A stretch of 64,000 nt of DNA from Sphingobacteriaceae bacterium. Lineage in GTDB: Bacteria > Bacteroidota > Bacteroidia > B-17B0 > Aurantibacillaceae. The notes beneath the pieces were generated by a model. That model was not told the origin of the DNA. It saw nothing but the letters and a program-made list of their open reading frames with translations, and did not search any database. The first letter of the stretch is position 1. Every line of letters begins with the position of its first letter. The stretch is taken from the NCBI GenBank assembly GCA_947480015.1, contig CANKBS010000004.1, positions 161,747 to 225,746 of the forward strand, given 5' to 3'. Of this stretch, positions 27,825 to 37,790 are shown piece after piece. The translations under genes were made by a program, and so were the position numbers.

Positions 27825-27846
27825 ACCAAAGTCGGATTACTTTGGT
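27825..27846. terminator. Terminator-like hairpin between the two PKD-repeat genes
   Basis: ACCAAAGT and ACTTTGGT form a perfect 8-bp stem with a 6-base loop, about 25 bases beyond the stop at 27870. No clear T-run follows on the minus strand, so it may be a weak terminator or a regulatory palindrome. Confidence 0.35.
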
Positions 27847-27869
27847 TGGGTTGTTTCAAAAAAATGAGG

Positions 27870-30560
27870 CTATTTTGACACAATTATTTTTTGAATATAC
27901 GTTTTACCTGGAGTGATAATTTTTACAAAATAGACGCCGTTGCCCACATGATTCAAATTTAACTCTTTTAAAATACTACCATCGTTCTCTTCAATGTCAT
28001 TATACAAAAGTTCCCCCATTAAATTAATTACCACAATTTGGTTTTTACCACTTAGTAAACCACTGGCTTGGATATTAAAACTGCCGGCATTTGGATTAGG
28101 ATAAATTAAAATACCGGCATCCTGTAAAAGTTCAGAGCGCAAGCCAACAGGTTGTAATGTGGGTTTAACGACATTAATATTGATGAATCCTGAACCTTCT
28201 GTGCCATTTGGCTTATATACAAAATAAGAGCTGCAGGCACTGGTGGCAGAACCACAAGAAACGGTAACACTTAAACATACCGAATATGTAGCGGAAGCCG
28301 AATATTGATGTGAGGCATAAAGTAAATTACTTGAGGCTCCATCGCCCCAGTTCCAAGTAGCGGCAATGACATTATACGGATAAGCCGGCGTAGCTGACCA
28401 ATATTGGGGTGTAAATGTAGGCGCCAATGAAAAGTTGGCATTAGCAGTACAAGCCAAACTGGTAATGTTTACATATTGCGCACTGGTATCGGTGCAACTC
28501 AACTGCGAAATTTGTAAGGTTACCAAATGTGCACCGCCATTTAAGTAGGTGTGAAAAGGATTGGCGCCGGTGCCAGTATATCCATCTCCAAAATTCCACA
28601 GGTAAGCGGTTAAACTTGAGGTTCCTGTTGAATTACTGCTAAAACCCACACCGCCCAAAGTTCCCGCTGTGTGTGTAAAAGAGGCAGAGAGGCTGCAGGG
28701 TGGATACGAACTTATAACAAGACTAATTGTTTTAGTGGAAATACAAACCGGCGTTGAATTATTATTTACCGTAAGGGTAACTATGTAAGTGCCGTTGGCA
28801 GCGTATACATGCGTTGGATTAGCAAGCGCAGCATTGGTGGCATCACCGAAATTCCAGCTATAGCTTGTGGTTGAGCTGGTACCAACAGAAGTGTTCACAA
28901 AGTTGGCCAAACCATTAGCGCCGAGGGAGTATGAAAAATTAGCATTGAGATTGCAAGAGTAGGAATTCACCACAACGGTTTGCACCAATGACGAATCGTT
29001 GCAACTAGGGCTAACATTATTTTTTACGTACAAGATTACTGAATAGCTTCCGTTAGCACTATAGGTATGCGCCGAGTTGGCACCAACACCTATGCTTGCG
29101 TCGCCATATGTCCAAGAATAAGTAGCGCTTGATAATGTGCCGCTTGAAGTACTTGTGAAATTAACCAAGCCATTATTACTTTGTGAATAGGTAAAATTAC
29201 TTACTAAATTGCAGCTATTTGTTGGTATACTCACTGTTGAACTAATAAAGGTGCAACAAAAAGTACCACCGGAGCTTGACCCAACAGTAAGGGTATAAGT
29301 GCCACAAACCCCTGAAATAGACGGACCGGTGAATCCCCCTGGCAACCAGGTATAGCTTGGTGCGCCACATAAGCCGCTGACATTCGTAACCTGAGCACTG
29401 CCATTACAAGAAGGAATAGGAGCGGAACTTGGCGTATAACTAATCGTTACCGAACAATTGTTTGATGCAGAAAGAACCGTAATGGTTTGTGTGCTAGTGC
29501 TGCTACACCCGGTAAGACTATTTGTAATGGTTAAACTCACCACATAATTATTATTTATTGAATAGGTTTTACTTGTTGACGTTAGCGTTATGCCACTACT
29601 GGGTGTGCCCGCGCCGAAACTCCACGAATAGTTGGTTGCTCCAATGCTTGGTGTCGCAGAAGTACTCGCAAAGTTCACTACTCCACCTGCAGTTACCGTG
29701 TAATTGAAGCCGGCATTGCAGGTAGGTGTTAAGATGGTAGTTACGTTTAGAGTGTTTGTAGCGCTTGCTGTACCACAGCCCGGACTATTATTATTCATTG
29801 CCAGAGTTACTAGGTAATTACCATTGCTGGTGTAGGTGGTTAATGGTGATAGACCGTTACTTGTAATGTTATTACCAAACGACCAGGTATAAGTAGTACC
29901 CGTAACGGTTCCAGTAGATAAATTGGTGAATTGTACCGCGCCATTTGCTAATACAGAAAAAGTAAAGTTGGGTACGGGGTTAGGTTGTAGATTAACACAG
30001 ATGGAGGCAGAACCTGCACAGCCAAAGGTGTTGGTAGTTGCCACCGAATAACAGGTGTTAACTGTTGGGGTCACAACAAAGTTGGGCCCGGTGCTTAAAT
30101 TATTCCAGGTGTAAGTTAAAGCGCCTATGGCAGTTAAGGTGGTGGTAGATCCAAAACAAATGGAATTATTACCACTAATGCTAACTGGAGGGGAACAATA
30201 AATAGTTACGATGCTTGAAATACTTGAAATAAGTGTGGCTCCATTATAGGCGTAACAATAAATGGTGTAAGTGCCGCAGCAGGGATAGTAAATACTGGTC
30301 ACTGATCCATTCGTGGCGAGTACAGACAAACTAACTGCACACATGGTTGGCGATTGTACAATCCAGGTATAGGAGGTGGCTCCCGCCGCTGAATTGGTTA
30401 CGGCTGCTATGGCTGTGTTGCTGCCTGCGCTGTAGCATTGATTGGCCGGACTAACCGAAAAGGAAAAGGACTGCGCCTTTATGCCGAAAAAATTAAACGT
30501 TAAGACGAGCAATAATGCTAATCTTAAAATGTTTCGTATGGGATAAATAACTAGTTTCAT
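27870..30560 (-). CDS. Large PKD/Ig-repeat T9SS adhesin-like protein
   Basis: The 896-residue protein has a signal peptide of about 29 residues (ending GIKAQ). A run of about nine beta-sandwich units of the PKD and Ig-like kinds follows (repeated forms of NFSYSLGANGLANF ... YSWNFGDAT ... TYIVTLTV). It ends with a T9SS type A domain (ILIYPNPNAG ... QKIIVSK). The final unit plus the TEGSG linker resembles that of the downstream paralogue. About 86 bases separate it from the upstream PKD lipoprotein gene. The role is likely adhesion or scaffold; no enzymatic domain is visible. Confidence 0.87.
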   Translation of the reverse strand: MKLVIYPIRNILRLALLLVLTFNFFGIKAQSFSFSVSPANQCYSAGSNTAIAAVTNSAAGATSYTWIVQSPTMCAVSLSVLATNGSVTSIYYPCCGTYTIYCYAYNGATLISSISSIVTIYCSPPVSISGNNSICFGSTTTLTAIGALTYTWNNLSTGPNFVVTPTVNTCYSVATTNTFGCAGSASICVNLQPNPVPNFTFSVLANGAVQFTNLSTGTVTGTTYTWSFGNNITSNGLSPLTTYTSNGNYLVTLAMNNNSPGCGTASATNTLNVTTILTPTCNAGFNYTVTAGGVVNFASTSATPSIGATNYSWSFGAGTPSSGITLTSTSKTYSINNNYVVSLTITNSLTGCSSTSTQTITVLSASNNCSVTISYTPSSAPIPSCNGSAQVTNVSGLCGAPSYTWLPGGFTGPSISGVCGTYTLTVGSSSGGTFCCTFISSTVSIPTNSCNLVSNFTYSQSNNGLVNFTSTSSGTLSSATYSWTYGDASIGVGANSAHTYSANGSYSVILYVKNNVSPSCNDSSLVQTVVVNSYSCNLNANFSYSLGANGLANFVNTSVGTSSTTSYSWNFGDATNAALANPTHVYAANGTYIVTLTVNNNSTPVCISTKTISLVISSYPPCSLSASFTHTAGTLGGVGFSSNSTGTSSLTAYLWNFGDGYTGTGANPFHTYLNGGAHLVTLQISQLSCTDTSAQYVNITSLACTANANFSLAPTFTPQYWSATPAYPYNVIAATWNWGDGASSNLLYASHQYSASATYSVCLSVTVSCGSATSACSSYFVYKPNGTEGSGFININVVKPTLQPVGLRSELLQDAGILIYPNPNAGSFNIQASGLLSGKNQIVVINLMGELLYNDIEENDGSILKELNLNHVGNGVYFVKIITPGKTYIQKIIVSK

Positions 30561-30646
30561 GTTTGATGATTAATTTTTTTTTGATTTAATTTCTTCCAAA
30601 TAGTTGCCTTTTACTCATTTAAATTTTTATTTATAGGGGGGATGTC

Positions 30647-31774
30647 TTAATAGGCCACACAAATAGTTGCTTCTGCATTGTCAAGTTGAAGGGTTGTAAC
30701 ACCATTTGAAACAGTACACTTAAATTTTACATGTAATTTTTTAGTGGTCTGATTATATTCGTTATTAGAATAATCTTCAACCGAAAGTAAATCAAAATAC
30801 GTGTTGCTGCTTTGAACGGCTTTGTCGGAGCTATATACAGAACCATTGGCATCAACCCAGGTAACTTTAATTGCCGACAAAGATAAATTGCTTGAGGTTA
30901 ACGAGGTGATGCGATAATTACCTGCACAGGACGACATATCATTTTCAGTTACAACGTTGTAATTAGAAACAATGGTATTGTTGTTGTAGCTATCAGTTAC
31001 TCGCAAGGAAACCGGATAACTTCCCCTGTATGCATATACATGTGTTGGATTGTCTAATGTTGAAGTACTGCCATCACCAAAACTCCAGAAATAATTTAAA
31101 TTGCCTCTGTTACCGGTGGTACTTTGTCCGAATGAAAAACTGGTTGAGGAAACACTGTTTAAATTGATGAGTGTTCTAAATCCATTATTACTGCCGATGT
31201 TCTGTCTGTTGCAAGCGCCGGCTTCACAACCGTTAATCCCTTTTACATTTAAACATACAGGGTAGTTGCCTGCTTTAGTATAGATATGAGTGGGGTTGCG
31301 GCTGGTATCCGGCGCTGAGCCATCACCAAAATCCCATAAATAAGAGGCTGCATTTTTATTATACGATGATTGAAATTTGGCAATATAACAAAATGGCACT
31401 TGTGAGGCGATGTAATTATATTTTCCGCTACGTAAACTCGAATCAATTAACACGGGGGCGTTCAGTGCTGATGATTTAAAATCATTTATCTGAACTTGTA
31501 AACTATTAGCGCAATTCGTGCAATTGTTTTGTTTAAGCGATCCGATAAAATTATATACCCGGTTCGAATCCTGTTTGTAACTCGAAAACATATAATAGCC
31601 GTTTTTACCGGCTTCTAAAACAACAGGCACATTATTGACCAGTAGTGTACTGTTAAACACCGGGTCGTTTGCATAAACCACCGGCTCAGCGTATTTCTTT
31701 TTGTTGCAGGCCATAAGCAGCCCCAGCAAAAACAGTATAGTAAAAAATTTTATTTTTTTCATTTTCATTTTCAT
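30647..31774 (-). CDS. PKD-domain lipoprotein
   Basis: The 375-residue protein has a lipoprotein signal with LLMAC (Cys at about residue 23), followed by NKKKYAEP. There are two clear PKD domains, each with the hallmark WDFGDGS / WSFGDGST and a following NPTHIYTKAGNYPVCL or NPTHVYAYRGSYPVSL. A C-terminal beta-rich domain of about 90 residues is unassigned. The mature protein is probably anchored in the outer membrane. It starts 12 bases after the stop of the envelope-spanning anti-sigma-like gene, so it is part of that operon and may be its ligand, partner or output. Confidence 0.85.
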   Translation of the reverse strand: MKMKMKKIKFFTILFLLGLLMACNKKKYAEPVVYANDPVFNSTLLVNNVPVVLEAGKNGYYMFSSYKQDSNRVYNFIGSLKQNNCTNCANSLQVQINDFKSSALNAPVLIDSSLRSGKYNYIASQVPFCYIAKFQSSYNKNAASYLWDFGDGSAPDTSRNPTHIYTKAGNYPVCLNVKGINGCEAGACNRQNIGSNNGFRTLINLNSVSSTSFSFGQSTTGNRGNLNYFWSFGDGSTSTLDNPTHVYAYRGSYPVSLRVTDSYNNNTIVSNYNVVTENDMSSCAGNYRITSLTSSNLSLSAIKVTWVDANGSVYSSDKAVQSSNTYFDLLSVEDYSNNEYNQTTKKLHVKFKCTVSNGVTTLQLDNAEATICVAY

Positions 31775-31786
31775 TTTTTCTTCGGT

Positions 31787-33319
31787 TTACTTATTCTTCA
31801 AATTGTAAACCAGCGTTAACTTAAATCCTTTACTTCTTTCAAAGCCATTCAATCCAAAAAATTTATTTTCTTTAATATCTGTCAATCCAAAAAAGCCTTC
31901 TGTATTCAGAGATAAATTTTTGTAAATCATTCTTCTATAATAAACACTTAATTGGGTGTCGAATGTTTTAAAGCCTTGCGAGTAACCACGGGTCTTACCA
32001 ACATTGTAATTGCGTGGGTAATTAAGTCCTTGCTCGTAACTTTCAATTTTTGCATCCACGGTGAGCAGGTAGGCAATGTTACAACCCATGCCAATAGTGT
32101 TTTTAGCAGTAACATGGTAGTTAAATTTTATTGGAACAATGAGGTAATGTAAACGCTGAGGTGTTATTACCGTAACCCGACTTTCTTCACCCATTCCGAA
32201 ACTTGTTATTTTACTGGTTACCGAACTATAACTCAACTTTCCAATTGAAGAATACTGGGCGCCAATTAAAATTGAAATTTTTGGGCGGAGATAAGTATAA
32301 TAACTTAATCCCACTAGTGGATTAAAACCTTTGGCATCACTACCATTTGGATTTTTCCATCCAAATAAATAACTTGTTCCAACTTCAAGGGTGAGTAAAG
32401 GAAAACGGCTTTTTTGTGGGAAATTGGCATCGTCAATACTGTTTAATGTAGAGGCGGTATCGGGTTGTTCCGATTTTACTGACGAAGCAAGGCTTGCACT
32501 CTGAGAAGCGGGGAGAAGCGTTTCGCTTGTTATTTCGGGCGTGTGATTAGCAGGCGGAGGCGAAACTGCCACCTCAGTTTCGTTTACATTACTAACGGGG
32601 CCTGTGTTCGGTAAATGGTTCGTTTGCATTTCCGAATTATTTGAAGCTGGTTTATTTTCTGTTTTATGATTTGTAGGCTCTAATTTTTCTATCTTAATCG
32701 GTTCTTCAGAAACAGCTTTCGTGATCGTTTCTTCACTAATTGGGACAGTTGTTTTTGCAATGTACGTGTTGTCCACTAAAGCCGCATTTGTTGGAAGAAC
32801 AGATTCAACGGTATTAACATCATTACTCACTTTTGTTGTTTCAACTTTAAGCGGCTCAACGACATGATTAATTATGTTTTTTTGAGTTGTGGGATTCGTT
32901 TGATTGACTTGAAAAACAGTTACTTTACTGGACCTGTTGGAGGCGATTGATTTTTGAACGGGTGGATTTTTTATTTTAGAACTAGGCTGATGGGTTTTAA
33001 CATGCTGAGGCAATTCAGAATCTGAAGCAATAGTCACCATGGTTTCAGGAGTAAGCGGTTTAACGGCACGCTGTTCCTTTTGTGGCATCGTTGAAGTGGT
33101 ATCGGCCAATGAATTAGCCGGACTCAAAAAATAAAATCCTAACACAGCCGATAGCAATAAGAACAAGGTGGTTATGGCATAAGGAAAAAATCCTTTGCGC
33201 TTGCCGGAAGTGTCGTCGATCAATTTTCTGGCATTTTCCCAATTGTTTTCATCAAAGGCAAAGTCTTTCGACTCGAGCAGATCATTCAATTGGTTTTTAA
33301 ATCTTTCTTCGCTAGTCAT
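31787..33319 (-). CDS. Putative envelope-spanning anti-sigma factor with C-terminal outer-membrane beta-barrel
   Basis: The 510-residue protein has a cytoplasmic N-terminal part of about 42 residues (MTSEERFKNQLNDLLESKDF...) and one membrane helix at about 44-65. A low-complexity periplasmic linker of about 230 residues follows, rich in Thr, Ser, Pro, Lys and Glu. About 210 C-terminal residues form alternating beta strands typical of a small PorT-like barrel, closing with LVYNLKNK. The gene overlaps the ECF sigma gene by 8 bases. Bacteroides proteins of this layout have been described as dual-membrane-spanning anti-sigma factors; the assignment here rests on layout and gene order. The barrel would sense the outer membrane and the short N-terminus would hold the sigma factor. 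Confidence 0.75.
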   Translation of the reverse strand: MTSEERFKNQLNDLLESKDFAFDENNWENARKLIDDTSGKRKGFFPYAITTLFLLLSAVLGFYFLSPANSLADTTSTMPQKEQRAVKPLTPETMVTIASDSELPQHVKTHQPSSKIKNPPVQKSIASNRSSKVTVFQVNQTNPTTQKNIINHVVEPLKVETTKVSNDVNTVESVLPTNAALVDNTYIAKTTVPISEETITKAVSEEPIKIEKLEPTNHKTENKPASNNSEMQTNHLPNTGPVSNVNETEVAVSPPPANHTPEITSETLLPASQSASLASSVKSEQPDTASTLNSIDDANFPQKSRFPLLTLEVGTSYLFGWKNPNGSDAKGFNPLVGLSYYTYLRPKISILIGAQYSSIGKLSYSSVTSKITSFGMGEESRVTVITPQRLHYLIVPIKFNYHVTAKNTIGMGCNIAYLLTVDAKIESYEQGLNYPRNYNVGKTRGYSQGFKTFDTQLSVYYRRMIYKNLSLNTEGFFGLTDIKENKFFGLNGFERSKGFKLTLVYNLKNK

Positions 33320-33878
33320 TTACTAAGAGTTTAACGGGTGATTCAATTTGTTTAAGCATTTCTTTTAATTTTTCGCGTGCGGCATTTAAATGCCACTTCG
33401 AGGTTCCTTCCGAAATGGAAAGCATCTCGGCTATTTCTTTGTGTTTGTAACCGTCAATAAAATATAAGTTAAACACCTGCTGACTGGCGGGTGGTAATTT
33501 GGCAATGAATTCGTAAATCTGATCAGCGTTTATTTTTGTAATGGCTTGATTAATTTCGGCATACTTATCTGTTTCATGGTAATTTTCCACGTACTGAATG
33601 TTGCCGTAATGAATTTTTTCTTTTTTGTATTCGTTTATTAGGGTATTTATCATCACTTTTCTAATCCAGGGCTTAAAGGGTTTGTCGGAATTATATTTGT
33701 TTAGGTTAATTAGTATTTTTAAAAACCCCACATTCATAACCTCTTTGGCACGGTCGGGTTTTCGGGTATAACGAATACAGATACTCATCAAATAGCTGTA
33801 CGTGGCTTTGTAAAGGGCATATTCAGCCTTACGGTCACCCGTAATACATGCTTTTATCAGTGTTGGCTGAATATCCAT
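33312..33878 (-). CDS. ECF-type RNA polymerase sigma factor
   Basis: The 188-residue protein has sigma region 2 (LYKATYSYLMSICIRYTRKPDRAKEVMNVGFLKILINL) and region 4 (LPPASQQVFNLYFIDGYKHKEIAEMLSISEGTSKWHLNAAREKLKEML), with no region 1 or 3. This is the architecture of group IV sigma factors. (The strings are given only to mark the two regions, residues about 23-60 and 132-178.) It starts the cluster that continues with the barrel-type anti-sigma, the PKD lipoprotein and PKD adhesins. Genes controlled are not shown by the sequence; the operon itself is a likely target. Confidence 0.92.
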   Translation of the reverse strand: MDIQPTLIKACITGDRKAEYALYKATYSYLMSICIRYTRKPDRAKEVMNVGFLKILINLNKYNSDKPFKPWIRKVMINTLINEYKKEKIHYGNIQYVENYHETDKYAEINQAITKINADQIYEFIAKLPPASQQVFNLYFIDGYKHKEIAEMLSISEGTSKWHLNAAREKLKEMLKQIESPVKLLVND

Positions 33879-34082
33879 TAATTTGTTTAGGCCTTACTAA
33901 CCATTACAAGCCAAAGGGCCGAATGGTTGGGTGAATAAAAAAACAGGGAAAAGGCTTCAAAGCCGCCTCCTCACTCAAAAGTAGCTAAAAACCATGAAAA
34001 ATGGCTTCTGTTTGCAACAGAATGATGTAATTACGCCTCATTTTAAGTAAAAATCAGACCAGATATAATAGGAGTCAGCCTT

Positions 34083-35345
34083 TCAGACTTCTTTAAGGAT
34101 AAATTTACGTAATAAATTCATGGCTGCATTCGCTGTCATAACAATGTTACGGTGACGGTTATCGCCAAATTGGAATTTTACAGCCAGAACTTTTTCTTTG
34201 CTCGCCACAGCAATCCAAACGGTGCCTACTGGTTTTTCAGCAGTTCCACCGGATGGTCCGGCAATACCCGAAATAGAAATGGCATAGTCGCTGTTGAATT
34301 TTTTCAGTACATGGGACGCCAGTTGCTCAACTACCTGCTTACTTACCGAACCAACGGTTTCAAACAAGGCCTCATCTACTTCCAGCAAAGTTTGTTTGGA
34401 TTTATTGGTATACGGCACAACGGCCCCTTTAAAAATTTCGGAAGCCCCCGGAATGGCGGTGAATAATGATGAAATATAGCCGCCGGTACAACTTTCCGCC
34501 AAGGCTAAAGTTTGTTTTTGTTCACGCAAAAGTTCACTGACGATTTTTTCAAGACTAGGTGGTTCCTCGCCATAGGTTTCGTACCCAAAAATAAATTTTT
34601 CAATAAGTGGTTTTACCTTTTCAATTTCAGCATCAATGTTGTGCTTTAATTCGGCAGCATCTTCGCCATAGGACGATAAGCGCAAACGTACAAAACCCGG
34701 TTGAGGCAAATAGGCTAGTTTAATGTTTTTATGAATCAGTGCGTCTTCCCAGGTTTCCACCAACTCGGCAATGCCACTTTCGCCAATGCCTTGCGTTAAA
34801 ATGGTTTTATGATAAATATGCGGTAATTTATTTTCTGAAATAATTTTCGGCAGAATGCTTTCGCTCATCATAGCCATCATTTCGTAAGGCACTCCAGGCA
34901 TGCTAATAAAAACAACCCCGTTTTTTTTCATCCACATGCCGGGAGCAGTGCCATTGTTGTTTGGTATAACCTCACAACCCTTGGGCACCAAAGCTTGTTT
35001 TTTATTCATCTCGGTTAAAACACGACCACGTTTGGTAAAATACGAATCAATGGTAGTTAAAACAGCTTCATCTAAAACTAATTCCGCATTAAAATAATCG
35101 GCAAATATATTTTTGGTAATGTCGTCCTTAGTCGGACCTAAACCGCCTGTAATAAAAACAAAATCGGCACGCCTTGCCGCATCATTAAAAGCATTTACAA
35201 TCACCTCCTTTTCATCACCTACACTAGCCATGTGAGCAACTTTTATTCCGGCTAAATTTAATTGTTGGGCAATCCAAACACTGTTTGTATTTGTAATTTG
35301 CCCTATTAGTATTTCATCTCCTATGGTTAATATTTCTGCCTTCAT
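34083..35345 (-). CDS. cinA: CinA-family nicotinamide-nucleotide amidase
   Basis: The 420-residue protein has an N-terminal MoeA/MogA-like domain starting ILTIGDEILIGQITNTNS with VFITGGLGPTKDDITK. Its C-terminal CinA domain shows LAESCTGGYISSLFTAIPGASEIFKGAVVPYTN and SGIAGPSGGTAEKPVGTVW, where the amidase Ser lies in AESCTGG. It hydrolyses NMN to nicotinic acid mononucleotide; the N-domain has ADP-ribose pyrophosphatase activity in related proteins. A short GGCTT/AAGCC stem with T residues near 33950-33967 may be its terminator. Confidence 0.94.
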   Translation of the reverse strand: MKAEILTIGDEILIGQITNTNSVWIAQQLNLAGIKVAHMASVGDEKEVIVNAFNDAARRADFVFITGGLGPTKDDITKNIFADYFNAELVLDEAVLTTIDSYFTKRGRVLTEMNKKQALVPKGCEVIPNNNGTAPGMWMKKNGVVFISMPGVPYEMMAMMSESILPKIISENKLPHIYHKTILTQGIGESGIAELVETWEDALIHKNIKLAYLPQPGFVRLRLSSYGEDAAELKHNIDAEIEKVKPLIEKFIFGYETYGEEPPSLEKIVSELLREQKQTLALAESCTGGYISSLFTAIPGASEIFKGAVVPYTNKSKQTLLEVDEALFETVGSVSKQVVEQLASHVLKKFNSDYAISISGIAGPSGGTAEKPVGTVWIAVASKEKVLAVKFQFGDNRHRNIVMTANAAMNLLRKFILKEV

Positions 35346-35482
35346 AAATTAAATGCTATAGTGCTTTATGTCTAAAACCTTTGTACAAATTTAACGGAAT
35401 ATTATGAATGCACTCGGATTATTAAGTCAGGAAAGTAAAGCGAAAGCATATATTTTGGCTCAAATAACCAGCCATTTCCTTT

Positions 35483-36224
35483 ATAAAAAAAATTCTTAGC
35501 CGATCATTGATCCTTCTTTTATTTGGCATTTCGGCCCAAACAACTAAAACCGAAATTAAACATGGCCGATTTAACAAAAAATTCATAGAAGGAAAAACAC
35601 CGTTAGTAAAACTAAATTAAGGAATGAAGTCGTGGTAAAAGGTTTAAAAGATTCACTGAGTCTTGGCACGAGCAACTCATCGTCTTTAGCCAGTTAGCTT
35701 GACGGTTTTTTTATTACCCCCAAAAAATCTTTATTCCATGGCCCCAGGAAGCCACCGACATGCGCGATAAACTCATGAAAATTGGGTTAAGCAAAAAAGT
35801 GGAAGAGTTTGAAATGAGCCTGAATCGTGCAGCGGAGGAAGCTGCTTTAAAAGCCGCGCCAGTGTTTATAGATGCGATTACAAATAGGAGCCTGCAAGTT
35901 GGTTTCGAGATTTTAAATGGCGCCGATACTGCGGCGACTAATTTTCTAAGAAAAAACACCTACAGTGCATTATATGAAAAGTTTTTGCCCATTGTAAAAA
36001 CAGCTGTAGAAAAAGTAAAAGTAACTTCTTACTGGAGCCCCTTGACTTCTGCTTACAATAAATTTCCGGGCGTAACCAAACAGAATCCGAATCTAGATGA
36101 ATACGTAAGCAATAAAGCCATTAATGGTTTAATGCTGCTGATTGCGGATGAAGAAACAAAAATTAGAAAAGACCCTGCGGCAAGAACCTCCGATTTGCTT
36201 AAAAAAGTTTTCGGGTTAAAGTAA
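35483..36224 (+). pseudogene. Decayed DUF4197 gene
   Basis: Pieces of one DUF4197 protein occur in three frames. From 35483 a signal peptide (KKILSRSLILLLFGISAQ) begins with ATA instead of ATG. From 35623 the next part, NEVVVKGLKDSLSLG, is in another frame and is cut by TAG at 35695-35697 just before LDGFF. From about 35720 the rest (IFIPWPQEATDM ... LLKKVFGLK) runs in the third frame to a TAA at 36224. The 154-residue tail after ATG 35760 could still be made. Normal family members are about 220-250 residues with an intact N-terminus. Four separate lesions argue for decay rather than a single sequencing error. Function of DUF4197 is unknown. Confidence 0.7.
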
Positions 36225-36230
36225 ATGAAA

Positions 36231-37790
36231 TTATTTGCTCTCGTTTTCTTTTACCAGTTTAATAAAATCGGAAGTTGTTAAGGTATTGTGTTGTACTAAT
36301 AACAAACCATAATTATCTAAGGCCTGCACCTCGCAGGCTTTTTTTGTGTCGAATTGTTTGGCAATGGCAAAAACTGCTGACACAAAAACAAAACGCTCGT
36401 ATACCTTGTTGTTGTTAGCTTCACGCACCCAGTAACGCCTTTCAGAATTGGTTTCTTGTGTTGTCGGAAAATCGGGATAAACAGCCTGTGATCCGTAATT
36501 CACATAGGTATTTAACCAAAATCCGTTTGAAATTAAAAAACGATCCACGTGATTTTTTTCAGCAATTTCCTTATAAGTTTTTAAGGTGCCTAAAATGGTT
36601 TTTAAGGGAACCAAATGCACACCAACCCAATGTCTTTCTTCGCTATGATAAGCAATGTCTTTATTAAATCGATAAAATTTTAGTCCGCTGAATAGAAATA
36701 CAAGCGTAATCAACAAAACCATCATACGACTTGAATTAAAATTAATTAAACTGCTGAATAGCCCTATTACTAAAGGGATTCCCAGGTACATGCGGCTGTA
36801 GGAATAAAATGGCCAGGGCGATCCCTCACGCACTTTTCCCGAAAAAAATGAAACCAAAACAACCAGATAAAAAATAAGAAAGGCATAAAAAGCCGCGCGG
36901 TTATTTTTATAAAGTAATATCGGAATAAGTAAAAGAATGAGAATCAAGATCACACTCCTCCCTTCCATAAAAAAACTAATGTGTTCAAAGGCTTCATCCA
37001 AATGCGATATATTGATTTGGAAATAATTTAATCCAAAACTGTAATTTAAGCCGTAAACCACATAATCAGGATGAAGAAGGTAAAACCGATCGAAAATAAA
37101 ATACAAAGGAATGAAACTGAGTAAGGATAAACCTGAAATGATATAGTACTTTTTGTGGCGGTAATTAATAAAAAACAAATAGGCTAGTAATGGCGCGGCA
37201 ACAATAAAGGAATTGGGATTAATAAAATAGCCCATACAGGCCATTAAACTGTTTAACGTCACAAATTTTAGGTTTCGGGGATTGATGAAACTCAGCACAA
37301 AAAAACTTGTAAAAAACAAACCGCTAATAAATCCCCGAGGTAAGGCATTTATAATGTCGTAAGCTACCGGCATGCACAGCAACACGCTTAATACCACAAG
37401 AGCCTGTTCTTTTTTATGTTTCGCATATAAGTAAATAGCCGTAAACAAAAATGGAAATAAAAACAAAACATGTGTGGCAATGGGTAAAGCATAATAAACA
37501 GGCACCTTGCACCATAACAATGGCACTGCAAAGAGCGGTTCTAAAAAACTGTTGTAGTCCTGTCCGTAAAATCGAGGTTCATAAAAAAAACCCTTTGCAT
37601 AATCAGTTGCGCCTGCCCACATAAAGGGCTGATCCGAATCGATGCAATTAATATTGACACTAAAAAAAAGTAGAATGCGGGTTAAAAGTATGAGCGCTAA
37701 AAACACGAAAAACAAAAAGGAAAAAATTTTTGTTTTACTTAATAACGCTATGGCTTTAAACATCTCCATGGCAAATGCAATTAAGCCCAT
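36231..37790 (-). CDS. Polytopic membrane protein, possible GT-C-type glycosyltransferase
   Basis: The 519-residue protein has about 11 hydrophobic helices and a C-terminal soluble domain of about 120 residues. The first periplasmic loop has a DQPFMWAGATDYAKGFFYEPRFYGQDYN segment; acidic residues after the first helix are a feature of GT-C lipid-linked sugar transferases, but I do not see a specific family motif. Met9 is a possible alternative start. It overlaps the end of the UbiD-like gene by 10 bases, so the two are probably co-transcribed. Function is unproven. Confidence 0.7.
   Translation of the reverse strand: MGLIAFAMEMFKAIALLSKTKIFSFLFFVFLALILLTRILLFFSVNINCIDSDQPFMWAGATDYAKGFFYEPRFYGQDYNSFLEPLFAVPLLWCKVPVYYALPIATHVLFLFPFLFTAIYLYAKHKKEQALVVLSVLLCMPVAYDIINALPRGFISGLFFTSFFVLSFINPRNLKFVTLNSLMACMGYFINPNSFIVAAPLLAYLFFINYRHKKYYIISGLSLLSFIPLYFIFDRFYLLHPDYVVYGLNYSFGLNYFQINISHLDEAFEHISFFMEGRSVILILILLLIPILLYKNNRAAFYAFLIFYLVVLVSFFSGKVREGSPWPFYSYSRMYLGIPLVIGLFSSLINFNSSRMMVLLITLVFLFSGLKFYRFNKDIAYHSEERHWVGVHLVPLKTILGTLKTYKEIAEKNHVDRFLISNGFWLNTYVNYGSQAVYPDFPTTQETNSERRYWVREANNNKVYERFVFVSAVFAIAKQFDTKKACEVQALDNYGLLLVQHNTLTTSDFIKLVKENESK

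Noticed and set aside
25816..30560. Two similar PKD genes that could be an assembly duplication
   Set aside because: They differ in length, number of units and sequence, and only the last unit and linker are close. This is paralogy.
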